From the NCBI GenBank assembly GCA_903856995.1, contig CAIODK010000273.1:1-5195 (forward strand): a DNA stretch of 5,195 nt. Reading direction: 5' to 3'. Numbering within the stretch: position 1 is the stretch's first letter; every line of letters begins with the position of its first letter. Shown piece after piece: positions 1-5,086 of the stretch. The stretch is from an uncultured Burkholderiales bacterium. GTDB taxonomy: Bacteria > Pseudomonadota > Gammaproteobacteria > Burkholderiales > Burkholderiaceae_C. The position numbers were made by a program, and so were the translations under genes. The notes beneath the pieces are model-generated. The model worked only from the letters and a program-made list of their open reading frames with translations, did not search any database and had not been told where the DNA came from.

Positions 1-789
1 CACTTCTTGCACGCCTTTGAGGCCTGCTTGCTGAATCAGTTCGTCCATCGCAGCGATGAAGCTCTCACCACCTTCGAGGGAGAAGCGCTTTTGGCCCACG
101 TATTTGGTGTGCAGGTAACGCTCCAAGCCTTCTGCGGCAGTCAGTCGCTCAAGGATGGCTTTCTTTTTGTCCGTGTTGAAGTTGGGCTTGCTACGGATGC
201 TTTCCAACTTCTCTTGCCACCAACGCTTTTCCGTTTGATCGGAGGTGTACATGTACTCGGCACCAAGGGTGCCGCAGTAGGTTTCGCGCAGCGCATTCAG
301 CAGCTCACGCAAGGACATGCTGCTCTTGCCGAAAAAGGTGTTGCTGGTGTCGAACACGGTTTCTTGATCAGCGTCAGAAAAGCCGTAGAACGAGGGCTCG
401 AGATCTGGGATATTCGCACGCTCAGTGCGCTTGAGTGGATCGAGGTCAGCCCAACGCTGGCCCACATTGCGGTACGCGGCAATGAGTTGCTGCACGGCGG
501 TGCGTTTGCGGCCCATTTCGGGGTTTTCGCTGGCCATGACGACTTTGGTGCCACCGGCTTTGGCGCGTTCAGCAAAAGCACTGATGACGGGCATATGTGC
601 CACGTCTTTCGCGTTGCTACCATCGACTGCGGGGACATGCTGGAGGGCATCGAAATAGTCGCGCCAAGAATCTGGAACGCTGCCGGGGTTGGCTAGGTAG
701 TTCTCATACATCTCTTCGACGTAGGGAGCATTGCCACCGAACAGGTAGGTATTGCCTGAATAGGCTTGAAAGACTGTTGTCTCACTCAT
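1..789 (-). CDS. sucA: 2-oxoglutarate dehydrogenase E1 component, N-terminal part (runs off left edge)
   Basis: E1 (SucA/OdhA) is the thiamine-diphosphate subunit that decarboxylates 2-oxoglutarate and passes the succinyl group to the E2 lipoyl subunit in the cytoplasmic TCA-cycle complex. The reverse strand is open from the ATG at 789 to base 1, giving 263 codons of a protein usually around 930-960 residues. The N-terminus (residues 10-46) has the family's short E2-contact region, with YLFGGNAPYVEEMYENYL followed by PDSWRDYF. Further in are GAEYMY (176-181), the W-rich KRWWQEKLE segment and KRFSLEGGES (234-243), all typical of the E1 core entry. The thiamine-diphosphate motif lies beyond the edge. 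A strong Shine-Dalgarno fixes the start. It lies 152 bases downstream of prpE on the same strand; sucB and lpdA would be expected further left. Family identity is near certain. Confidence 0.95.
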   Translation of the reverse strand, partial: MSETTVFQAYSGNTYLFGGNAPYVEEMYENYLANPGSVPDSWRDYFDALQHVPAVDGSNAKDVAHMPVISAFAERAKAGGTKVVMASENPEMGRKRTAVQQLIAAYRNVGQRWADLDPLKRTERANIPDLEPSFYGFSDADQETVFDTSNTFFGKSSMSLRELLNALRETYCGTLGAEYMYTSDQTEKRWWQEKLESIRSKPNFNTDKKKAILERLTAAEGLERYLHTKYVGQKRFSLEGGESFIAAMDELIQQAGLKGVQEV

Positions 790-797
790 TTGCGCTG

Positions 798-803
798 ACC
801 TCC
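798..803 (-). promoter_or_regulatory. Ribosome binding site of sucA
   Basis: The reverse strand reads GGAGGT followed by 8 bases and ATG, a near-ideal Shine-Dalgarno at normal spacing. It decides the sucA start at 789. Confidence 0.8.
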
Positions 804-804
804 A

Positions 805-819
805 TTCCCCTGCAGGGAA
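805..819 (-). promoter_or_regulatory. Small hairpin in the sucA leader, next to the Shine-Dalgarno
   Basis: On the reverse strand TTCCC-TGCA-GGGGAA can fold into a 5-bp stem with one bulged G and a 4-base loop, ending one base before the GGAGGT site. Its core (808-817) is the perfect palindrome CCCTGCAGGG. It could modulate ribosome access or be a protein site, or be chance; there is no direct evidence of function. Confidence 0.25.
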
Positions 820-833
820 CATAAGCTGGTTGG

Positions 834-872
834 AAAAAAACCCTCCGCGACACGGCTGGACCGGTTAGCGGA
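834..872 (-). terminator. Candidate intrinsic terminator (or attenuator) after prpE
   Basis: On the reverse strand TCCGC (868-872) can pair with GCGGA (844-848). The 19-base interior holds a smaller CGG/CCG stem, and the outer stem is followed by GGG and a run of seven T (834-840). The outer stem is only 5 bp and the inner loop is interrupted, so it is weak as a terminator. It sits about 70 bases past the prpE stop and only 45 bases before the sucA ATG, so it could also act as an attenuator in a sucA leader. Confidence 0.35.
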
Positions 873-941
873 TGCGACGTAGCCATGATTGACCAAGTGC
901 ATCCAAGATTGTGCCACCGAAACTAGCCGTGCGCGCCCTAT

Positions 942-2837
942 TTATGCGATTTGGTCTTTGATTTGCTGCAGCGCAGCCGGATCATCCATGGTGGTTAAGT
1001 CGCCAGGATCACGACCTTCAGCCACCGCTTGAATCGCACGGCGGAGCAATTTACCGCTGCGGGTTTTAGGCAACGCCGTCACAAAAATAACGCGAGATGG
1101 ACGGGCCACAGCACCGAGCTGAGAGTCGACCACCTTCATGACTTCGGCTTCCAACACTTTGCGGGCCGCAGCATCGGTCAGACCCGAGGTGTCCTTGGCA
1201 ATGGCAAAGGCCATCGCCACTTGGCCTTTGAGCTGGTCTGCAACGCCCACCACGGCCACTTCGGCAATGTTGGGATGGCTGGAGATGCTCTCCTCGATTT
1301 CGCGGGTACCTAAACGGTGACCGGCGACGTTGATCACGTCATCAGTCCGGCCAAGAATGAAGAAGTAACCGTCTTCATCACGCACCGCCCAGTCAAAGGT
1401 GTTGTAGACCAGTTTATTCGGAACGGTATTCCAGTAGGTGCTGACGAAACGTTTGTCATCGCCCCAAATCGTTTGCAAGTTGCCGGGAGGCAACGGACCA
1501 TCAATCGTCAGGACGCCCTTTTGATTCGCGCCAGTCAGCTCTTCGCCCGTTTGGTCATCGACCAATTTGACGTTGTAACCGTAGACGGCTTTACCTGGAG
1601 AGCCAAATTTACTTTCAGCTTTTTCCACGCCATTGCAAATAGTCAAAATAGGCCAACCAGTTTCGGTTTGCCAGTAGTTGTCAATGATCGGCTTGCCGTT
1701 CAGTCCTTCAGAAATCCACTTGGCTGTCGGTTGATCTAAGGGCTCACCCGCCAAGAACAAAGCCTGCAGGCTTGACAAATCGTACTTAGTCAGCAACGCC
1801 GGATCCTGCTTTTTGAGCACACGGATAGCCGTCGGCGCACTGAACATGACGTTGACTTTGTATTTCTCAACCAAACTCCACCAAATGCCGCCGTCAGGGC
1901 GAATTGGCAAACCTTCGTACATGATGGTGGCCATACCGCCAATCAACGGGCCATAGATGATGTAGCTGTGCCCCACCACCCAACCAATATCGCTGGTACA
2001 GAAGAAGGTGCCGCCGGGCTTACCTTGGTAAATATGAGGAATGCTCGATGCCAGTGCCACTGTGTAGCCACCGGTGTCGCGCTGCACACCTTTGGGCTTG
2101 CCCGTGGTGCCAGATGTGTACAAGGTGTAGCTAGGGTGCGTGGATTCGACCCACTCGCAAGGCACTTGCGCGTCCATGTGTTTGGCGCGTTCGGCAGCGT
2201 AATCAACATCACGGCCAGCCACAGGTGTGAAGGCGACCAACTTGCGGTCAACCATGATCACATGGGCGGGCTTGTGCGCCGACAGCGTGATGGCCTCATC
2301 CAACAAAGGCTTGTAAGGCACGCCTTTACCACCGCGTGAACCGGCGTCAGCGCTGATGATGACCTTCGGTGACGCGTCTTCAATGCGAGTCGCCAGCGAG
2401 TGTGAAGCAAAACCACCAAACACCACCGAGTGGATGGCACCCAGACGAGCGCACGCCAACATGGCGAATGCAGCCTCAGCAATCATGGGCATGTAGATCA
2501 AGACGCGGTCGCCTTTGACCACGCCTAAGTCTTTCAGGATCGCAGCCATGCGCTGCACTTCGGCATGCAAATCGCGATAGCTGTAGGTGTGTTCTTGGTT
2601 GGTTTCGGTGGAAACGAAAATCAACGCGGCTTGGTCTGCGCGGTCTTTGAGGTGACGGTCGACGGCGTTGTGGCACAGGTTAGTTTTGCCACCCACGAAC
2701 CACTTGGCAAAAGGCGGATTGCTGTAATCGCAGATTTGTTGTGGCTGTGTCTCCCAATCAACCAGTTTGGCCTGCTCTGACCAAAACGCGTCACGATCCT
2801 CAATGGAACGGCGGTGAAAATCTGCGTACGCAACCAT
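942..2837 (-). CDS. prpE: Propionate--CoA ligase
   Basis: A cytoplasmic AMP-forming acyl-CoA synthetase that converts propionate, ATP and CoA to propionyl-CoA through propionyl-AMP, feeding the 2-methylcitrate cycle or related routes. It has 631 residues, close to the usual ~630 of PrpE. The N-terminal cap has PPFAKWF and KTNLCHNAVDRH (51-62), as in PrpE/Acs. The ATP/AMP P-loop is YTSGTTGKPKG (240-250), the adenylate motif is DNYWQTETGWP (386-396), the hinge is GRTDDVINVAGHRLG (496-510), and the C-terminal motif PKTRSGKLLRR (590-600) carries catalytic Lys596, the residue acetylated in the family. The wording DNYWQTETGWP, and AGEP (363-366) where acetyl-CoA synthetases have VGEP, favour propionate over acetate. 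Some acetate activity is possible. The Shine-Dalgarno AGGAG fixes the start. The hydrolase gene ends 92 bases upstream on the same strand. No other methylcitrate genes are in the window. Confidence 0.93.
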   Translation of the reverse strand: MVAYADFHRRSIEDRDAFWSEQAKLVDWETQPQQICDYSNPPFAKWFVGGKTNLCHNAVDRHLKDRADQAALIFVSTETNQEHTYSYRDLHAEVQRMAAILKDLGVVKGDRVLIYMPMIAEAAFAMLACARLGAIHSVVFGGFASHSLATRIEDASPKVIISADAGSRGGKGVPYKPLLDEAITLSAHKPAHVIMVDRKLVAFTPVAGRDVDYAAERAKHMDAQVPCEWVESTHPSYTLYTSGTTGKPKGVQRDTGGYTVALASSIPHIYQGKPGGTFFCTSDIGWVVGHSYIIYGPLIGGMATIMYEGLPIRPDGGIWWSLVEKYKVNVMFSAPTAIRVLKKQDPALLTKYDLSSLQALFLAGEPLDQPTAKWISEGLNGKPIIDNYWQTETGWPILTICNGVEKAESKFGSPGKAVYGYNVKLVDDQTGEELTGANQKGVLTIDGPLPPGNLQTIWGDDKRFVSTYWNTVPNKLVYNTFDWAVRDEDGYFFILGRTDDVINVAGHRLGTREIEESISSHPNIAEVAVVGVADQLKGQVAMAFAIAKDTSGLTDAAARKVLEAEVMKVVDSQLGAVARPSRVIFVTALPKTRSGKLLRRAIQAVAEGRDPGDLTTMDDPAALQQIKDQIA

Positions 2838-2843
2838 CTACTT

Positions 2844-2848
2844 CTCCT
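2844..2848 (-). promoter_or_regulatory. Ribosome binding site of prpE
   Basis: Reverse-strand AGGAG lies 6 bases before the ATG at 2837. It supports this start over later in-frame candidates. Confidence 0.75.
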
Positions 2849-2869
2849 AAAAACGAACTTGTACTGAAT

Positions 2870-2881
2870 TCATAATTATGA
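2870..2881. promoter_or_regulatory. Perfect 12-bp palindrome, possible operator of prpE
   Basis: TCATAATTATGA is its own reverse complement. It lies in the prpE leader, 33-44 bases upstream of the start codon, and contains the best -10-like box (CATAAT, reverse strand). A dimeric regulator bound here would block polymerase. AT-rich palindromes of this size can also arise by chance, and no known operator consensus is matched. Confidence 0.35.
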
Positions 2882-2901
2882 GAAGAAGGGACTTGCAACA
2901 A
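2875..2901 (-). promoter_or_regulatory. Candidate sigma-70 promoter of prpE
   Basis: On the reverse strand TTGTTG (2896-2901) is followed by 15 bases and CATAAT (2875-2880; 5 of 6 matches to TATAAT). Shifting the -35 by one base (GTTGTT) gives a 16-base spacer. Transcription would start near 2868, leaving a leader of about 30 bases with the ribosome site in it. The -35 is poor and the spacer short. It would let prpE be transcribed apart from the hydrolase gene. Confidence 0.35.
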
Positions 2902-2929
2902 CCTGACTGCTAGGGTGGGTAAATACCCT

Positions 2930-3532
2930 TTATTTGATTAACGCTTGGATTTCTTTGAAGGGATCAGCTTCAGCGGTGCGCAACCATTCAAAAAGAACCA
3001 TCTCGGTTGTCACCAGTTCAGCACCCGCGCCTGCCAAACGGTCAAACGCGGCATCGCGGTTGCGCTCCGTGCGTGAACCGCATGCGTCGGTCACCACCCA
3101 CACTGAATACTCTTCTTCCAGAAGGTCTAAGGCCGTTTGGAGCAGGCACACATGGGCCTCACAGCCTGCAATGACGATGCTCTGGCGAGTGGGCTCTTGT
3201 GGCACAGCCTTTTGCAAATGCTTGGGCAAACTGCGGGCGTTGCGGGAGGGCGCTCGGGCTGCGGGGCGAAGCACTTCACTCAAGCCATCAGGGCAAGCAC
3301 TGAAACTCATCTTAGGCACGGTACGGCGACACAAGGCACGCAGCTCTGCAGGGTTCTGCCCCAGCTTGTCTGGGTTTTGCTCTGTGCCATAGGTCGGCAC
3401 CTCCATCCAATGCGCGGCTTGGGCCAAACGCATGGCATTGGCCAGAACCAAATCAGCCTCAAAAATGGCGGGCATCAGGCGGGCTTGGTAGTCCACCAGC
3501 ACGAGTTGGGATTCTTGATCGTCGAGCAACAT
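2930..3532 (-). CDS. Isochorismatase-family cysteine hydrolase (YcaC-like)
   Basis: A cytoplasmic hydrolase of the isochorismatase/nicotinamidase superfamily. The substrate cannot be told from sequence; family members hydrolyse amides, ureido groups or vinyl ethers. With the ATG at 3532 it has 200 residues. The expected triad is visible: Asp14 in LVLVDYQARLMPAI, Lys74 in PKMSFSACPDG, and Cys129 in IAGCEAHVCLLQTALDLL. The C-terminal VWVVTDACGSR, then RDAAFDRL and LVTTEMVLFEWL, are typical of the YcaC-like branch. About 28 residues (89-116, rich in Arg, Pro and Lys) lie between the Lys and Cys motifs and look longer than usual. A TTG at 3565 would add 11 residues. I prefer the ATG because family proteins usually begin just before this first strand, but neither start has a clear Shine-Dalgarno. 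It could be co-transcribed with prpE, 92 bases downstream. Confidence 0.88.
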   Translation of the reverse strand: MLLDDQESQLVLVDYQARLMPAIFEADLVLANAMRLAQAAHWMEVPTYGTEQNPDKLGQNPAELRALCRRTVPKMSFSACPDGLSEVLRPAARAPSRNARSLPKHLQKAVPQEPTRQSIVIAGCEAHVCLLQTALDLLEEEYSVWVVTDACGSRTERNRDAAFDRLAGAGAELVTTEMVLFEWLRTAEADPFKEIQALIK

Positions 3533-3608
3533 GCGAGGTTTGTAGAGGTGTGTGAAAGACGCCAAGTATCGACGATGCAGAAATCATGCGTTGTCAATAC
3601 GGTTTACT

Positions 3609-3624
3609 TTAGGATTAACCCTAA
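3609..3624. promoter_or_regulatory. Near-perfect 16-bp palindrome, possible operator
   Basis: TTAGGATTAACCCTAA differs from its own reverse complement at only one symmetric pair (positions 6 and 11 of the 16), so 14 of 16 bases are symmetric. It lies centrally between two divergent genes, where a shared regulator would bind. I do not recognise the regulator. Confidence 0.3.
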
Positions 3625-3677
3625 TTAAATCAAGCACTTACGCGATTCACATGAAGAGTCTTCCGAGCTGAAACGGT

Positions 3678-3690
3678 TAGAATGTGAGGT
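3678..3690 (+). promoter_or_regulatory. -10-like box and close Shine-Dalgarno before the NlpC/P60 gene
   Basis: TAGAAT (3678-3683; 5 of 6 matches to TATAAT) ends 8 bases before the ATG at 3692, with no good -35 at 16-18 bases. If used, the mRNA would be almost leaderless. GAGGT (3686-3690) is one base from that ATG, too close for normal ribosome placement, but 4 bases from the next codon, TTG (3695). These two readings compete, and neither is secure. Confidence 0.3.
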
Positions 3691-3691
3691 T

Positions 3692-4234
3692 ATGTTGAAA
3701 CGTACCCTCTTGATTCTCTGCTGCGTCGCCAGTGCCCATGCGGCACCGTCGAACAATGCCGCAGACGATATTGAGCGCTATTTGTCCGAGCGCGGCATCG
3801 TCGCGCACATAGACCAAGTGCGTCAATCGGTAGGCGACGGTGCCTCCGACTTGGTGGTCAATGCCATGACATTCTTGGGCGTGCCCTACCGCCGTGGAGG
3901 CACCAATGCTGACACCGGTTTCGATTGCAGCGGCTTTGTGCGCTCCATGTTCGAACAAACCGTGGGCAAGGTGCTGCCCCGTCGCGCCAGTGAGCAAGCC
4001 GCCGCCACTGAGAAAATCGACAAACAAGATTTGCAACCCGGCGACTTGGTGTTCTTCAACACCATGCGACAAACTTTCAGCCACGTGGGAATCTACGTGG
4101 GTGACAACAAGTTCATCCACTCCCCTAAACCAGGCAAACAAGTGCGCGTAGACGACATGCGTCAAGCCTACTGGGATCGCCGCTTCACGGGTGCGCGTCG
4201 CGTCGAACCCAAAGCAGAAGCAACCAAAAACTAA
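3692..4234 (+). CDS. Exported NlpC/P60 (C40) family peptidoglycan endopeptidase
   Basis: A secreted cysteine peptidase that probably cuts peptide stems of peptidoglycan in the periplasm (family knowledge; the exact bond is unknown). It has 180 residues. Residues 1-17 form a signal peptide: KR, then the hydrophobic core TLLILCCVASA, with AHA as the likely cleavage site after residue 17. The two Cys at 10-11 do not form a proper lipobox, so a soluble protein is more likely than a lipoprotein. A spacer with a short helix follows (about 22-60), then one NlpC/P60 domain (about 58-172): FLGVPYRRGG, FDCSGFV with catalytic Cys79, LQPGDLVFF, SHVGIYVG with His131, and FIHSP with His143 as third polar residue. 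No SH3 or LysM binding domain is present. It is divergent from the hydrolase gene and convergent with the S4-domain gene. The start may be ATG 3692 or TTG 3695; the signal peptide survives either way. Confidence 0.92.
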   Translation: MLKRTLLILCCVASAHAAPSNNAADDIERYLSERGIVAHIDQVRQSVGDGASDLVVNAMTFLGVPYRRGGTNADTGFDCSGFVRSMFEQTVGKVLPRRASEQAAATEKIDKQDLQPGDLVFFNTMRQTFSHVGIYVGDNKFIHSPKPGKQVRVDDMRQAYWDRRFTGARRVEPKAEATKN

Positions 4235-4249
4235 GTCCGTGTCTCGGAC
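4226..4249 (-). terminator. Intrinsic terminator of the S4-domain gene
   Basis: On the reverse strand a perfect 5-bp stem GTCCG/CGGAC with loop AGACA (4235-4249) is followed by TTAGTTTTT (4226-4234). It lies 12 bases past the stop of the minus-strand gene. Its T-tract is the complement of the last codons and stop of the NlpC/P60 gene, so the convergent genes share this DNA. Read on the plus strand the hairpin has no T-tract after it, so it serves mainly the minus strand. The stem is short. Confidence 0.5.
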
Positions 4250-4252
4250 AGC

Positions 4253-4268
4253 CTTAGAAGCTTAGAAG
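4253..4268. repeat. Tandem 8-bp direct repeat over a stop codon
   Basis: CTTAGAAG occurs twice back to back (4253-4260 and 4261-4268). The right copy holds the TAA stop (4262-4264, reverse strand) of the S4-domain gene; the left copy is non-coding. It looks like a small slippage duplication. The second TAA is out of frame, so it is not a backup stop. Confidence 0.6.
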
Positions 4269-5086
4269 CGCTCGCCTTCGCTCAAAAAGCGCCAACTGCC
4301 CTCTTCCAGATCGCCCAGGCTCACGCGGCCTAAACGGATACGTCGTAAAGACAAAATCTCCAGCCCCGCCAATTCACACAGATAAACCGCCAGTCCAAGG
4401 TGCGAGCCCTTGACAGCCAAACGCAATTTGCTGCGCTCGGGGTTCGAACTGCCCACACTGATTTTGAAGTCAGGCAAGCGCACACGCTCATCCCGCATGG
4501 CACGCTCGATCGGCCGCAGCGCATCCGGCAAGACTTCACCGCGCACATCAATGATCAGCTCATGCTCCATCAACGGCATGTCTTCAACCAGCTTGCGTTG
4601 GGTTCGAAAATCTTGGGTGAAGGCCACCAAACCACTGGCTTCATATTCCAAAGGAACGCTGGCGTCGAGTTTGTTCAAATAACTCTTGAGCAGGCGCACC
4701 CCGCTGGCGTCAGACTTGCTGTGTTGCGCAGGCGTGAGCAAGGTCCTCACGTTCTGCGGCCCCTTAGGTGCCCGCGATGACGAGCGTTCAGGCCCCGGTT
4801 GACGGCCAGCCGGCACAGCGCGTGTGACAGGCAGGGGCTCCAAACCATCGGTCCAACCTGTGGGCTTGTTCATGATCAGCGTCACCGACATGAGGTTGAG
4901 CAAACTGGCGTGCGCGTCCATCGTCACGGTTTGGGTGCTGACACGACACTGAGGCTCTTCGACCACCACACCGTCGACACGCACAAAGCCGCCTTCAATG
5001 TATTGCTCGGCTTCGCGGCGCGAACAATCGCGCAATTGCATGATGCGTTTGGAGAGGCGTTCGCCTTCGGGTTTGCTGAAATTCAT
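4262..5086 (-). CDS. S4-domain RsuA/RluF-type pseudouridine synthase-like protein
   Basis: RsuA/RluF-type enzymes isomerise single uridines in ribosomal RNA. From the ATG at 5086 there are 274 residues. The N-terminal S4 RNA-binding domain (about 9-57) is clear: RLSKRIMQLRDCSRREAEQY, then GGFVRVDGVVV. The synthase domain follows: VTLIMNKPTGW (68-78), ASGLVAFTQDF (150-160), and a C-terminal LEILSLRRIRLGRVSLGDL (242-260) ending in WRFLSEGERF. The element that normally reads GRLDxxTxGLL here reads VPLEYEASGLV (144-154), with Glu147 at the position of the catalytic Asp, so activity is uncertain. Residues 82-112 are a Pro/Arg/Ser/Gly-rich linker. No Shine-Dalgarno precedes the ATG (the reverse strand has CTTCCCTCCTT there), and the frame stays open upstream to the window edge, so the true start may be further right. 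The identity of the fold is firm; the substrate and activity are not. Confidence 0.83.
   Translation of the reverse strand: MNFSKPEGERLSKRIMQLRDCSRREAEQYIEGGFVRVDGVVVEEPQCRVSTQTVTMDAHASLLNLMSVTLIMNKPTGWTDGLEPLPVTRAVPAGRQPGPERSSSRAPKGPQNVRTLLTPAQHSKSDASGVRLLKSYLNKLDASVPLEYEASGLVAFTQDFRTQRKLVEDMPLMEHELIIDVRGEVLPDALRPIERAMRDERVRLPDFKISVGSSNPERSKLRLAVKGSHLGLAVYLCELAGLEILSLRRIRLGRVSLGDLEEGSWRFLSEGERF

Larger units (their letters stand above)
3533..3691. other. Divergent intergenic region between the hydrolase and NlpC/P60 genes
   Basis: 159 bases, AT-rich in the middle. It must hold promoters for two genes facing away from each other. On the reverse strand there is a perfect TTGACA (3592-3597), but the best -10-like box downstream, GATACT, is 21 bases away, which is too far for a good promoter. 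On the plus strand TTGTCA (3591-3596) is followed at 17 bases by only a weak ATTAAC. No convincing complete promoter, small gene or RNA was found. Confidence 0.4.

Noticed and set aside
7..696. Long plus-strand open frame of 229 codons
   Set aside because: It is antisense to sucA, whose reverse-strand protein is clearly recognisable over the same bases. No ribosome site or family motif supports the plus frame.
901..916. Sigma-54-like site before sucA (reverse-strand TGGCAC)
   Set aside because: The -24 half is perfect, but the -12 half reads TGGAT where TTGCA is needed and lacks the essential GC at correct spacing.
1317..1739. Plus-strand open frame of 140 codons opposite prpE
   Set aside because: It is a shadow of the ligase, whose adenylation motifs occupy this stretch on the other strand.
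2917..2928. Short inverted repeat GGGTATTTACCC just after the hydrolase stop
   Set aside because: The stem is 4-5 bp with almost no loop and no T-tract follows on the reverse strand, so it does not qualify as an intrinsic terminator.
3137..3628. Plus-strand open frame of 163 codons opposite the hydrolase
   Set aside because: It is a shadow of the isochorismatase-like gene, and it crosses the intergenic region without a plausible start signal.
3695..3730. Possible lipoprotein signal in the NlpC/P60 protein (two adjacent Cys)
   Set aside because: The residues before the Cys pair are Ile-Leu, not the Ala/Gly expected at -1 of a lipobox, and a normal AHA cleavage site follows.
3677..4165. Minus-strand open frame of 162 codons opposite the NlpC/P60 gene
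   Set aside because: The plus-strand protein has a signal peptide and all catalytic motifs; the antisense frame has no recognisable feature and is His/Val-rich, as antisense frames of GC-rich genes often are.
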